A stretch of DNA of 64,000 nt from Paraburkholderia megapolitana. GTDB lineage: Bacteria > Pseudomonadota > Gammaproteobacteria > Burkholderiales > Burkholderiaceae. Below, piece after piece: positions 18,692 through 26,822 of this stretch (position 1 is its first letter; every line of letters begins with the position of its first letter). Location of the stretch: the NCBI RefSeq assembly GCF_007556815.1, contig NZ_CP041745.1:4331001-4395000 (forward strand), read 5' to 3'. The notes under the pieces are model-generated. The model had not been told where the DNA came from. It saw nothing but the letters and a program-made list of their open reading frames with translations, and searched no databases. The position numbers were made by a program, and so were the translations under genes.

Positions 18692-19693
18692 CTAGCTCAA
18701 CGCATTCACGTTCGCATTCGAGCCGCCCTGCCCCATACCGCCTTGCGCAGCCCACTGGAAGTCGTTCGCACCGGCGATACCATCCGAGCCCGCCACATCG
18801 TGCGTCTCGATCTGGTTGTACACGCTCGGGTTCTGCAGCATCCACTTCGCGGCGGCCGAATCGGTCGGCGTTGCATTTGCCGGCGGGTTGTACGCGAGCT
18901 GGTACAGCTGGTTCGGGTCCATCGGCGGCGTGTTGTTTGCGCCCATGTAGCTTGCCAGTGCTCCCGAAGCACTTTGCGCATTGAACTGCTGGCCACCGTT
19001 GAACTGTTGACCGCCGTTCTGCTGCGGCTGCTGCTGCACCACCGGCCCGTGCCCCAGCGGCATCATGTTGCTGAAACCGCCATTGAAACCACCGCCGTTA
19101 AAGTTCGGCATCTGCGAAGTGGAACCGGTGTTCGAGTTACCACCGAAGCTGGACATCGGCGGCGCGGAACCGGTGTTCGAACCACCGCCAGGCGCTCCGC
19201 CTGTTCCACCCGTGCCACCCGCTCCGCCCATGCCGCCCTGCGCGGCCCACTGGAAGTCGTTCGCACCCGCGATGCCGTCCGAGCCCGCGACGTCATGCGT
19301 TTCGATCTGGTTGAAGACGCCCGGGTTCTGCAGCATGAACTTCGCCGCGGCCGAATCGGTCGGCGTGGCGTTCGCCGGCGGGTTGTACGCCAGTGCGTAC
19401 AACTGGTTCGGGTTCAGCGACCCGATGTTGTTCTGACCCATGTAGCTCGCCAGCGCACCCGAGGCGCTCTGCGCATTGAGCTGCTGGCCGCCGTTCTGCC
19501 CCGTCGGCGACGTGCCCGACGCCGGCGCACTGCCGCCCGCCTGCGGCGCATTCTGCAGCATCTGCTCGATTTCCCCGAGCACGGTGGCCAGCGCCTGCTG
19601 GAATGCGCTCTGGTTGCTGTTCGTCGCACCAGGCTGCATGCCCGGGTTGTACTGAACCTGGTCGGACCCGTTGTTAATAATCACTGTAGTCAT
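18692..19693 (-). CDS. Harpin-like type III secreted protein, copy A
   Basis: A 333-residue, cysteine-free, Gly/Gln/Asn/Ala-rich protein, the composition of harpins. A short amphipathic N-terminal helix (FQQALATVLGEIEQMLQN, residues 31-48) is followed by two copies of an about 89-residue module at 68-156 and 233-321. Each holds NAQSASGALASYMG, PNQLYxLAYNPPANATPTDS and HDVAGSDGIAGANDFQWAAQ. A Gly-rich linker joins them. Harpins leave the cell by type III secretion and act at the host wall or membrane. No exact family was recognised. A perfect TTCG-N16-TTCG box and a -10 lie upstream (19745-19805). It is a near-duplicate of the gene at 22531-23550 and divergent from a translocator gene. The GAGG ribosome site is at normal distance. 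Confidence 0.75.
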   Translation of the reverse strand: MTTVIINNGSDQVQYNPGMQPGATNSNQSAFQQALATVLGEIEQMLQNAPQAGGSAPASGTSPTGQNGGQQLNAQSASGALASYMGQNNIGSLNPNQLYALAYNPPANATPTDSAAAKFMLQNPGVFNQIETHDVAGSDGIAGANDFQWAAQGGMGGAGGTGGTGGAPGGGSNTGSAPPMSSFGGNSNTGSTSQMPNFNGGGFNGGFSNMMPLGHGPVVQQQPQQNGGQQFNGGQQFNAQSASGALASYMGANNTPPMDPNQLYQLAYNPPANATPTDSAAAKWMLQNPSVYNQIETHDVAGSDGIAGANDFQWAAQGGMGQGGSNANVNALS

Positions 19694-19744
19694 CGTACGG
19701 CCTCGCGCGAATAGGTAGATGTGGTGAAGGCAATGCGTGAGATG

Positions 19745-19805
19745 ACTCTAGGCGCCGGCTGCATTTCAAGCGTGTGACATGCGAAGTTGTTTTCAACGGC
19801 GCGAA
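19745..19805 (-). promoter_or_regulatory. hrp_II box promoter of harpin A
   Basis: On the minus strand, TTCG-N16-TTCG occupies 19805-19782. After 31 nt comes TAGAGT (19750-19745), fitting the YANNNT -10 rule known for HrpB/PIP-box promoters. The coding start is 52 nt beyond the -10. Confidence 0.8.
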
Positions 19806-19873
19806 GCGTCGATGGCGATCCGTGTCTTGATCCGTGTCCCGGGTTGAACACGCGAAACCAGCGCGCGGCTTTC

Positions 19874-19936
19874 TTCGCAAATCGCAACAGGTGTTCGGCA
19901 ATGACGAGGTAACAGGCTACCCACGATACCGATAAT
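19874..19936 (+). promoter_or_regulatory. hrp_II box promoter of the translocator gene
   Basis: TTCG at 19874-19877 and 19894-19897 are exactly 16 nt apart. GATAAT (19931-19936) follows 33 nt later as a -10-like hexamer. The gene starts at 20032. The box lies in the same 338-nt divergent region as the harpin A box. Confidence 0.78.
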
Positions 19937-20031
19937 GGGCTTCCATTCGATGAGGATGCGTCGGCTTCGCCACTGCATCCCGAGGTGCTCGTTTCGCACA
20001 GGCGAGCGTTTATGCAAGGAGCCCCGCTGTC

Positions 20032-21891
20032 ATGAACAACATATCGATCACCGTCATACCCGACACATCCTCCAGCATGGTGTCGGGTTTGCAGTCGAAC
20101 GGTCCGAACACGCCACAAAATGGCATGGACGCGAATTTCATCGCCGAGCTTCAAAACATCCTCGCCACCTTGATGCACAAGCAGATGCAGGAGGGTGTCG
20201 CGCAGCCTGGCGGGAACCCGACGAACTTGCAGCAAACGAACCCGCAGCAAACCACGCTGCCGCAAACGACTCTTCCGCAAACTACCCTGCCGCAAGGGAG
20301 TTTGTCGCAGGCACCGACCGGGTCGCCCACTCAGGCTGCGAACTCGGGCAGCGGCTCCTATCCCGAGTTGGACAACTACACCGCGCAGAACGACTCGTCG
20401 GATCTCGGCAAATGGTCGGATCTTGCAGCAAGCAGCCAGGGCGTCTCGCTCGAGCGGCCGCTCGCAGCAATGCAAATTCTGTCGGGCCAGCCGGGTGCGA
20501 ACGGACAACCGCCGACGCCGGCACAAAAGCAGGCCGCGATGCAGTTCGTCAACGACAACCCGTCGATGAAGAGCGCGATGCAGAACGCGGGCGCGCTGAA
20601 ATCCGACGGCAGTATCGATCAGAAGAAGATGAAAGGCTTGATGGACTCGGTCCATACGAATCTCTCGCAAGCGGACGACAACGTTAAGGCCTACATGAAG
20701 AAGCATCCCGATGCGGATGCGGCCTCGCTGAACAAGGTCCGGTCGGCCGGTTTGATACAGGCATACAACGCGCTCGCGGGGGAATCGACCGGCCACCAGG
20801 GCGGCAAGAACAACAACAACTACAGCGGCGGGAAGAACAGCGGCGGGATCACGACGAAGCAGCAGGTCGACGACTTGCAGGACAACAAGGGTTTCAGTTC
20901 CGCGCTGAAGAGTGCTGCCCAGGCGTGGTCGTCGAGCGGCGCGTTCGATGCGCTCGATCGCGCCGGCGACGACAAGGCGACCAGCAAGGCCGACGGAAAA
21001 GTCAGCGACGACAATCTGTCGGACTTCATCAAGAACGATGCGCCCAGCACCGCCCAGGGCAACCAGAGTTTCCTCGAAGATGCGAGCTTGCAGAACATCA
21101 CAGCGAACACCGATACCAGCAACCTGAATCAGGACATCTTCGCGAATCCGCAGAACTACACGCCGCAGCAGAAGGCCGCTGTCATGGTGAAACTGATGCA
21201 GACACTCGTGAACGTGCAGGCGGGCGGATCGGATGGTCTGCGCGATGTCAGCAAGACCGTGGCGGCACTAACCCAGGACATTCAGCAGCTAGCCAGCGAT
21301 CCCGCCACTCAGGCGTACCTGCAGCAAGCCGTGCCGCCTGCGATGCAGAACCTCGACGGCGAATTTGCGCAGGCCGGCGGTCTCTCCGAGGCGGGTGACA
21401 GCAGTGGTGGTGGTAGCGGCGGTGGCTCGGCGGTGGACGGTTCGGGTAGCCAGTCGCAAGGATCCGCTTCGAACGTTGTCGATCAGGTGCATAAGGGCCT
21501 AAGCGATGCGAAAACCGTGACGCAGTCCCTTAGCGATCTCGCCAAGGGAGAAGGCTTCATGGGCATCGGCGGCGACAGCGCTGCAGCCGATGCCGCAGGT
21601 GCGGCAGGCGCCGCGGGCGGAGCCGAAGGTGCGGAGGGCGCGGTGGCCGGTGTCGATGCAGCGGTCGCGGGTGCGGAAGGCGGCACGGCGGCAGCCGAAG
21701 GCGTGATGGGCGCAGTGGCCGGCGGTCTCGCGGCGGCGGCGCCGGTGCTGGCGATCGGCGCGGGCATTGCCGGTATCGCGGGCATCGTCATGGCCATCGT
21801 CCAGGCGGTGCAGAAGAAGCAACACCAGAACGAGTTCGCCGACAACGTCGATCCGACGCTGAAGCAGTTCGGCATTCCGCTGCCGAGCTGA
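20032..21891 (+). CDS. HrpF/NolX/HrpK-type type III translocator or secreted protein
   Basis: A 619-residue protein. The N-terminal 110 residues are Gln/Thr/Pro-rich with repeated LPQTT. The middle holds helical segments, including SSGAFDALDRAGDD with KADGKVSDDNLSDFIKNDAP, which resembles the calcium-binding-like segment of HrpF/NolX/HrpK proteins. The C-terminal part is Gly/Ala-rich with a long hydrophobic stretch (about 565-590, APVLAIGAGIAGIAGIVMAI). Such proteins are exported by type III systems and help effectors enter host cells. The hrp_II box at 19874 and the flanking harpin genes support the call. The ribosome site AAGGAG lies 11 nt before ATG 20032. Secretion apparatus genes are not in the window. 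Confidence 0.72.
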   Translation: MNNISITVIPDTSSSMVSGLQSNGPNTPQNGMDANFIAELQNILATLMHKQMQEGVAQPGGNPTNLQQTNPQQTTLPQTTLPQTTLPQGSLSQAPTGSPTQAANSGSGSYPELDNYTAQNDSSDLGKWSDLAASSQGVSLERPLAAMQILSGQPGANGQPPTPAQKQAAMQFVNDNPSMKSAMQNAGALKSDGSIDQKKMKGLMDSVHTNLSQADDNVKAYMKKHPDADAASLNKVRSAGLIQAYNALAGESTGHQGGKNNNNYSGGKNSGGITTKQQVDDLQDNKGFSSALKSAAQAWSSSGAFDALDRAGDDKATSKADGKVSDDNLSDFIKNDAPSTAQGNQSFLEDASLQNITANTDTSNLNQDIFANPQNYTPQQKAAVMVKLMQTLVNVQAGGSDGLRDVSKTVAALTQDIQQLASDPATQAYLQQAVPPAMQNLDGEFAQAGGLSEAGDSSGGGSGGGSAVDGSGSQSQGSASNVVDQVHKGLSDAKTVTQSLSDLAKGEGFMGIGGDSAAADAAGAAGAAGGAEGAEGAVAGVDAAVAGAEGGTAAAEGVMGAVAGGLAAAAPVLAIGAGIAGIAGIVMAIVQAVQKKQHQNEFADNVDPTLKQFGIPLPS

Positions 21892-21919
21892 TCTGGGCAA
21901 TCCGAAGCGAGGTCATACG

Positions 21920-22387
21920 ATGCGCCGCGTTTTATTCGACCGGAAAGACGAGGTCATGCGTTTCGTCGCGAGACAAACCGGCGAAAGCCGCTATGACGAC
22001 TGCTCGACGATCGGGCTCGAGAAGGATGGCGAGATCGTCGCGGGTGTCGTCTATCAAGGGCACAACGGGCCTAACGTGCTGATGCATTTTGCGCTCGGCG
22101 GCTCGCGCCATCTGATCACGCCTGCGTTTGTCTCTGCGGTGTTCATGTATCCGTTTCAGGTGTTGCAATGCCAACGCGTGACCGGGCTCGTGCGGGCCGA
22201 TAACGTCAGTGCCCAGTTGCTCGACGAACATCTCGGCTTTGTGCGCGAAGGGGTGATGCGAGAAGGCGCCGGCGATCGCGAGGACTTCATCATGTATGGG
22301 ATGCTCGAGCGCGAGTGCCGGTTTTTACGTGGGCGATATTTCGCTGCGCTGCAGAGGGAGTTGAATCGTGTTGAGGTGGCGGCGTGA
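21920..22387 (+). CDS. GNAT-like acetyltransferase downstream of the translocator
   Basis: A 155-residue protein with GNAT-like order: MRRVLFDRKDEVMRFVARQT, then beta strands GEIVAGVVYQGHNGPNVLMHFAL, and a late VRADNVSAQLLDEHLGFVREGVMREG typical of motif B. Similar short proteins occur in phages and plasmids. It starts 28 nt after the translocator with GAGG before ATG, so it is probably transcribed from the same hrp_II promoter and could be a secreted effector or a modifier of the exported proteins (inference). The classical acetyl-CoA loop is not obvious, so the enzymatic activity is unproven. Confidence 0.65.
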   Translation: MRRVLFDRKDEVMRFVARQTGESRYDDCSTIGLEKDGEIVAGVVYQGHNGPNVLMHFALGGSRHLITPAFVSAVFMYPFQVLQCQRVTGLVRADNVSAQLLDEHLGFVREGVMREGAGDREDFIMYGMLERECRFLRGRYFAALQRELNRVEVAA

Positions 22388-22449
22388 TGGGTTTGCGGTT
22401 GGTGCGTGTTTTGGAAGTGGCGTTGCGTAGAACCGCGTAGAAAACGTTG

Positions 22450-22488
22450 AAGGTGATGCACCGGCTTGAAGCGGCGCATCACCTTTTT
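22450..22488 (+). terminator. Intrinsic terminator after the acetyltransferase gene
   Basis: A ten-bp stem AAGGTGATGC / GCATCACCTT with an inner CCG/CGG pair runs into a TTTTT tail. It ends the translocator-acetyltransferase unit. Confidence 0.8.
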
Positions 22489-22492
22489 GTGT

Positions 22493-22519
22493 TGCACCGG
22501 GTTGGCTCAACCCGGTGCA
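22493..22519 (-). terminator. 11-bp hairpin just after harpin B
   Basis: Perfect arms TGCACCGGGTT / AACCCGGTGCA with a five-base loop, directly 3' of harpin B. A related but imperfect hairpin (18651-18677) follows harpin A. A T-run is lacking. Confidence 0.6.
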
Positions 22520-22530
22520 CGCAGACAGGT

Positions 22531-23550
22531 CTAGCTCAAGGCATTCGCGTTCGCATTCGAGCCGCCCTGCCCCATACCGCCTTGCGCAGCCCACTGGAAG
22601 TCGTTCGCACCGGCGATACCATCCGAGCCCGCCACATCGTGCGTCTCGATCTGGTTGTACACGCTCGGGTTCTGCAGCATCCACTTTGCGGCGGCCGAAT
22701 CGGTTGGCGTTGCATTTGCCGGCGGGTTGTACGCGAGCTGGTACAGCTGGTTCGGGTCCATCGGCGGCGTGTTGTTTGCGCTCATGTAGCTTGCCAGTGC
22801 TCCCGATGCACTTTGCGCATTGAACTGCTGGCCACCGTTGAACTGTTGACCGCCGTTCTGCTGCGGCTGCTGCTGCACCACCGGCCCGTGCCCCAGCGGC
22901 ATCATGTTGCTGAACCCGCCGTTGAAGCCGCCGCCGTTAAAGTTCGGCATCTGCGAAGTGGAACCGGTGTTCGAGTTACCACCGAAGCTGGACATCGGCG
23001 GCGCGGAACCGGTGTTCGATCCACCGCCAGGCGCTCCGCCTGTTCCGCCCGTGCCACCCGCTCCGCCCGTGCCACCCGCTCCGCCCATGCCGCCCTGCGC
23101 GGCCCACTGGAAGTCGTTCGCACCGGCAATGCCGTCCGAGCCCGCGACATCATGCGTTTCGATCTGGTTGAAGACGCCCGGATTCTGCAGCATGAACTTC
23201 GCCGCCGCCGAATCAGTCGGCGTGGCGTTTGCCGGCGGGTTGTACGCGAGCGCGTACAACTGGTTCGGGTCCAGCGATCCGATGTTGTTCTGACCCATGT
23301 AGCTCGCCAGCGCACCCGAGGCGCTCTGCGCATTGAGCGGCTGGCCGCCGTTCTGCCCCGTCGGCGATGTGCCCGATGCCGGAGCGCTGCCGCCCGCCTG
23401 CGGCGCGTTCTGCAGCATCTGCTCGATTTCCCCGAGCACGGTAGCCAGTGCCTGCTGGAATGCGCTCTGGTTGCTGTTCGTCCCACCAGGCTGCATGCCC
23501 GGGTTGTACTGAACCTGGTCGGACCCGTTGTTAATAATTACTGTAGTCAT
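22531..23550 (-). CDS. Harpin-like type III secreted protein, copy B
   Basis: A 339-residue near-duplicate of the protein at 18692-19693, with the same start MTTVIINNGSDQVQYNPGMQ, same N-terminal helix, same two modules and same C-terminus. Differences are a few substitutions (for example GGTNSN for GATNSN, MSANN for MGANN) and one extra Gly-rich GGAGGTGG insertion in the linker. It contains no cysteine. The upstream 60 nt, including the -10, and the hrp_II box are also duplicated. The two copies lie in the same orientation on either side of the translocator-acetyltransferase unit, so a duplication of about 1.1 kb, or repeated gene conversion, is likely. The role is as for copy A. Confidence 0.75.
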   Translation of the reverse strand: MTTVIINNGSDQVQYNPGMQPGGTNSNQSAFQQALATVLGEIEQMLQNAPQAGGSAPASGTSPTGQNGGQPLNAQSASGALASYMGQNNIGSLDPNQLYALAYNPPANATPTDSAAAKFMLQNPGVFNQIETHDVAGSDGIAGANDFQWAAQGGMGGAGGTGGAGGTGGTGGAPGGGSNTGSAPPMSSFGGNSNTGSTSQMPNFNGGGFNGGFSNMMPLGHGPVVQQQPQQNGGQQFNGGQQFNAQSASGALASYMSANNTPPMDPNQLYQLAYNPPANATPTDSAAAKWMLQNPSVYNQIETHDVAGSDGIAGANDFQWAAQGGMGQGGSNANANALS

Positions 23551-23601
23551 CGTACGGCCTCGCGCGAATAGGTAGATGTGGTGAAGGCAATGCGTGAGAT
23601 G

Positions 23602-23662
23602 ACTCTAGGCGCCAGCAACGTTTTCGACGTGTGACATGCGAAGTTGTTTTCTTTGCCGCGAA
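23602..23662 (-). promoter_or_regulatory. hrp_II box promoter of harpin B
   Basis: Minus strand TTCG-N16-TTCG at 23662-23639, then 31 nt, then TAGAGT at 23607-23602. Spacing is identical to harpin A. The box, the ten bases after it and the -10 are conserved, while parts of the intervening sequence differ. Confidence 0.8.
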
Positions 23663-23771
23663 CTGGCGGTCTCCCGATCGCCGGGGCGGTGAATTAGTGG
23701 TACGTTTTGAGGGCTGCGAATGAAGTAACGGACGTTGGCGTCACGTCGGAGTCACATTGGGAGTACAGGCC

Positions 23772-24215
23772 ATGTCGAATAATCTGCTTATCGGAGACGT
23801 TGCCCGCCGCACCGGTCGAAGTGTCCACACGATCCGATGGTACGAGTCTCAAGGATTGCTGCCGGGCGTGGTACGCGATCAGGGTGGCCGAAGACTGTAC
23901 AACCAGCGGCACGTGAGCTGGCTCGACCTCATGGACCGCCTGCGCAGAACAGGCATGTCGGTTGCGCAGATGCGCAACTACACCGCACTCGTCGAACAAG
24001 GCGCGACTACGCTGACCGAGCGTAGGGCACTGCTTGCTTCACACCGTGCCCGTGTGCAGGAAACCATCGAGACATGGACCGATGCGCTCGCTTTGATCGA
24101 TGCGAAGGTTGAGTTCTACGATGAGTGGGTCGCCAATGGTCAGCGGCCGGAGGTCGAGCCGCATCGACGTCTTCCGACATCGATGACGGCCGCCAGACAA
24201 CAGCGTGACGTATAG
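23772..24215 (+). CDS. MerR-family transcriptional regulator
   Basis: A 147-residue MerR protein. The winged helix-turn-helix opens LLIGDVARRTGRSVHTIRWYESQGLLPG, followed by a dimerisation helix with ERRALLASHRARVQETIETW. No C-terminal metal cysteines are present, so a metal sensor is unlikely. ATG 23772 fits the normal N-terminus; the longer frame begins at TTG and adds only five residues. It is convergent with an NTF2-like gene at 24270. The effector and targets are unknown. Confidence 0.9.
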   Translation: MSNNLLIGDVARRTGRSVHTIRWYESQGLLPGVVRDQGGRRLYNQRHVSWLDLMDRLRRTGMSVAQMRNYTALVEQGATTLTERRALLASHRARVQETIETWTDALALIDAKVEFYDEWVANGQRPEVEPHRRLPTSMTAARQQRDV

Positions 24216-24269
24216 GCCGAAAATCTAGCGGCAGAATGCGGCCTTCGTCGTATTTTTGTATCGTCGTAG

Positions 24270-24698
24270 TCAAACTGTTGCGTCGGAACCTCGACCCGAC
24301 GGCGCGCGCAATACACGATCGATAAGCGCGGTGTCACAGTATTCGGTGAGTTCGCGCAGCATTCCATCCTCGACACGAATCACGAAACAGTACGTATTCG
24401 CGTACCGCTCGCCGGACACGGTCGTAGCGTCGCCCTCGCACTGAACGACCACATAATCGCCATCCGCGAGAATCCGCGTGGGAACAATACGCGACGGCGC
24501 CTCGAATTGCGCATAGAGCGGTTTTAACAGGCGCTCGATGACGTCGGCCTTCCCCTCGTATGTACCCGACCAGGCCGTGTTCCCGATGATTCGCCAGACG
24601 AAGTCGTCCGCCATGGCCGCGCGAAAAGGTCCGTGATCGCGCTGGGCGCGCGCGTCCATGATGCTTTGTACAAGGGCTTTGTTTTGCAGGGTCGTCAT
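24270..24698 (-). CDS. SnoaL/NTF2-like protein
   Basis: A 142-residue protein of the SnoaL-like (nuclear transport factor 2 fold) class. The helix at the start (NKALVQSIMDARAQRDHGPFRAAMADDFVWRI) is followed by the GTYEGKADVIERLLKPLYAQF segment and beta strands ending RVEDGMLRELTEYCDTALI. This fold serves polyketide cyclases, ketosteroid isomerases and many unknowns; the substrate cannot be told. It is a small monocistronic gene convergent to merR. Confidence 0.8.
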   Translation of the reverse strand: MTTLQNKALVQSIMDARAQRDHGPFRAAMADDFVWRIIGNTAWSGTYEGKADVIERLLKPLYAQFEAPSRIVPTRILADGDYVVVQCEGDATTVSGERYANTYCFVIRVEDGMLRELTEYCDTALIDRVLRAPSGRGSDATV

Positions 24699-24765
24699 TG
24701 CGGCGTCTCCAGACAGGGGATACGCATACGTTACGACCTGGAGTGCGCTCTAGGTCAAGCGCGGA

Positions 24766-25218
24766 TCAAACAAGGTGCTTGACCATGAACACCCGCTTCA
24801 GACCTTTCTCCTCGGCCCGATGCGTCTCGGTGTAGCCGATGCGAGAGTAGAGCGCGATATTTTCGGTCATGGTCTCGTGGGTGTAGAGCCTGATCGCCCG
24901 GTAGCCTGCCGCTCTGGCTGAGTGCTCGGCGTATTCCAGTAGCCTTCGGCCTATTCCTGTCCCTCTTGCCGAAAGTGCCACGGCTACGTTATCGAGCAAC
25001 ATCGCATCCGGCTCCGGGACGAGCACGAGAATGCCTTGTATGGTGCCTTCCGTCTCGACGACGTAGACCCGGCCCGCGTCGATCAAGCGCCCGTAGTCAT
25101 CCGACATCGGCCCCGGCGGTCGCCCGATACGACTGATATAAGGCGAGTAGGCCTGTCGAACGATCTCCTCGATGGCTTGACGGTCGGCCGGAACGGCGCG
25201 GCGGGGATCGAGATGCAT
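24766..25218 (-). CDS. GNAT-family N-acetyltransferase
   Basis: A 150-residue GNAT enzyme. The acetyl-CoA-binding motif A is VAVALSARGTGIGRRLLEYAE, and motif B is IRLYTHETMTENIALYSRIGYTE. ATG 25218 is used because GGAGA lies 9 nt before it; the longer frame has no ribosome site. The acceptor is unknown. It lies close to, and on the same strand as, the downstream NTF2-like gene, but 67 nt apart. Confidence 0.88.
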   Translation of the reverse strand: MHLDPRRAVPADRQAIEEIVRQAYSPYISRIGRPPGPMSDDYGRLIDAGRVYVVETEGTIQGILVLVPEPDAMLLDNVAVALSARGTGIGRRLLEYAEHSARAAGYRAIRLYTHETMTENIALYSRIGYTETHRAEEKGLKRVFMVKHLV

Positions 25219-25264
25219 TGCAATGTTTCTCCAGGATTCGACTGAAAGTGCGCTCCAGGTCAAG

Positions 25265-26149
25265 CTATAGATCCTGCGCCGCGATCCTCTCCGCGAGGAA
25301 ATCGATCAGCGCCCTTACGCGGCGCGGCAACGATCGTCCAGCGACCCATACCAGGTGCACCGGCACGGGCTTCGGCTCGAACTCCGCAAGCACGACTTCC
25401 ACCGCGCCCGAATCGACAAGGCTGCGCACCTGCCACAACGGCGCGCGGGCTATGCCGTGGCCTGCTGCTGCGGCCATGTTGCAAGCATCGGCGTCGTTTG
25501 CGCGCAACCTGCCATGGACCTCTACGCTGCGGCCATCCGCGCCGAAGTCCCAGACCTCCCGAAGCGGGTCCTTTCGAAGGATGCATTCGTGTTTCGCGAG
25601 GTCGGAGGGATCGGTGAGGTGACCGCGTGCGGCGAGGTATTCCGGTGCAGCAAACAGCACGCGTCGAAATTCGGTGACCCGGCGCGCCCGAAGATTTGAG
25701 TCGGGGAGACTGCCCAGACGAACAGCAAGGTCGATTCCTTCGCCAGCGAGGTCGACATGCTTTTCCGAGAACAGCAGTTCCGCGCTGACACCCGCATGGA
25801 TGCCCATGAATGCGGTGACCGACGGCACGACGTATTGCACGCCGAAGGAAGACGGTGCAGCAATGCGAATAGCACCGCGTAACTGGACGTTCTGCTCGAT
25901 CAATTCGTCCCGGGCCGAGTGGATTTCACGTAGCGCTGGTCGAATGCGGCTGGCGAACGCCAGGCATGCCGCTGTCGGATAGACACGACGCGTGGTTCTG
26001 GTGAACAGCGAAACGTTGAGTTGCTGCTCGATGCTCGCAAGCGAGCGGCTCACTGCCTGTAGCGAGCGGCCAAGCGATCTCGCTGCCGCGGTGAGACTGC
26101 CGTGGTCGATCACCGCGAGCAGCACTTCGTAGTCGTCACCTGCTGTCAT
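25265..26149 (-). CDS. LysR-family transcriptional regulator
   Basis: A 294-residue LysR protein of the CrgA-like branch: DNA-binding helix YEVLLAVIDHGSLTAAARSLGRSLQAVSRSLA, then a substrate-binding-like domain. ATG 26149 follows GAGAGAA; the longer frame begins 29 codons upstream without support. It is divergent from a GlcG/HbpS-family gene with a 119-nt gap, so it probably controls that gene. Confidence 0.9.
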   Translation of the reverse strand: MTAGDDYEVLLAVIDHGSLTAAARSLGRSLQAVSRSLASIEQQLNVSLFTRTTRRVYPTAACLAFASRIRPALREIHSARDELIEQNVQLRGAIRIAAPSSFGVQYVVPSVTAFMGIHAGVSAELLFSEKHVDLAGEGIDLAVRLGSLPDSNLRARRVTEFRRVLFAAPEYLAARGHLTDPSDLAKHECILRKDPLREVWDFGADGRSVEVHGRLRANDADACNMAAAAGHGIARAPLWQVRSLVDSGAVEVVLAEFEPKPVPVHLVWVAGRSLPRRVRALIDFLAERIAAQDL

Positions 26150-26268
26150 CGTGATTCTCTCGCTGATCGGAAGAATGTCTCTCGGCTGGAACGCTATGCG
26201 CGAACAAGCGTAAATCATACAGTCGAGACACGGCATCGGGCCGCTGCAAAACTATCTGGAAGATCGAC

Positions 26269-26706
26269 ATGAGCACAGCAACACTCGCGCACGATGTACC
26301 TTTGTATGGCACGCCGATAACGCTTTTACTGGCAAAAAAAGTAGCCGAGGCCGCTGAAGATGAGGCCACTCGTCACGGGTGGCCGATGGTGATCGCGATT
26401 GTCGATAGCGGCGGTCACCTCGTGTTGCAGCACCGTCTCGATCAGGCGCAGCACGGCAGCATCGAGGTGGCCAGGCAAAAGGCCGAAACCGCGGTCAGGT
26501 TTCGGCGTTCGACGAAAGTCTTCGAAGACGCGCTCGCACAGGGCGGCATGCATCTGCGCCTGCTTGGGATGACCAATCTCACGCCGCTTGATGGCGGCAT
26601 TCCGCTTGTTGTCGATGGCAGGGTTATCGGTGCGATTGGGGTATCGGGGATGCAGTCCCCTCAGGATGCAAAGGTCGCGCAGGCTGGGGTGGATGCGCTG
26701 CGATAG
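26269..26706 (+). CDS. GlcG/HbpS-family protein
   Basis: A 145-residue protein with the family pattern ITLLLAKKVAEAAEDEA, MVIAIVDSGGHLVLQHRLD, a central AEDAL-like helix and the C-terminal GGIPLVVDGRVIGAIGVSG motif. Family members include GlcG (glycolate locus) and HbpS (haem-binding, redox sensing); most have unknown function. It is divergent from a LysR gene, a common arrangement for this family. Confidence 0.88.
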   Translation: MSTATLAHDVPLYGTPITLLLAKKVAEAAEDEATRHGWPMVIAIVDSGGHLVLQHRLDQAQHGSIEVARQKAETAVRFRRSTKVFEDALAQGGMHLRLLGMTNLTPLDGGIPLVVDGRVIGAIGVSGMQSPQDAKVAQAGVDALR

Positions 26707-26822
26707 GTTCGCAACTGCAGCGTCTCAACCTTGCTGCAAAGGTCGCACGGGCGAGTGCGGATTCCCCGCTGTAGATTCCGGCCGCAACGCCTCAACCTTG
26801 CGGTCGAGGCGCGCAGCGCGTT

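Noticed and set aside
18569..19714. 381-codon frame opposite harpin A, and its twin at 22447-23571
   Set aside because: Both mirror the repeated harpin genes in antisense; their similarity follows from the duplication and not from coding.
20222..20300. Short tandem repeat in the translocator gene (LPQTT units)
   Set aside because: In-frame protein low-complexity repeat, common in secreted type III proteins; no separate element.
19690..20796. 368-codon minus-strand frame covering the divergent promoter and translocator start
   Set aside because: It covers two hrp_II boxes and has the composition of a shadow frame.
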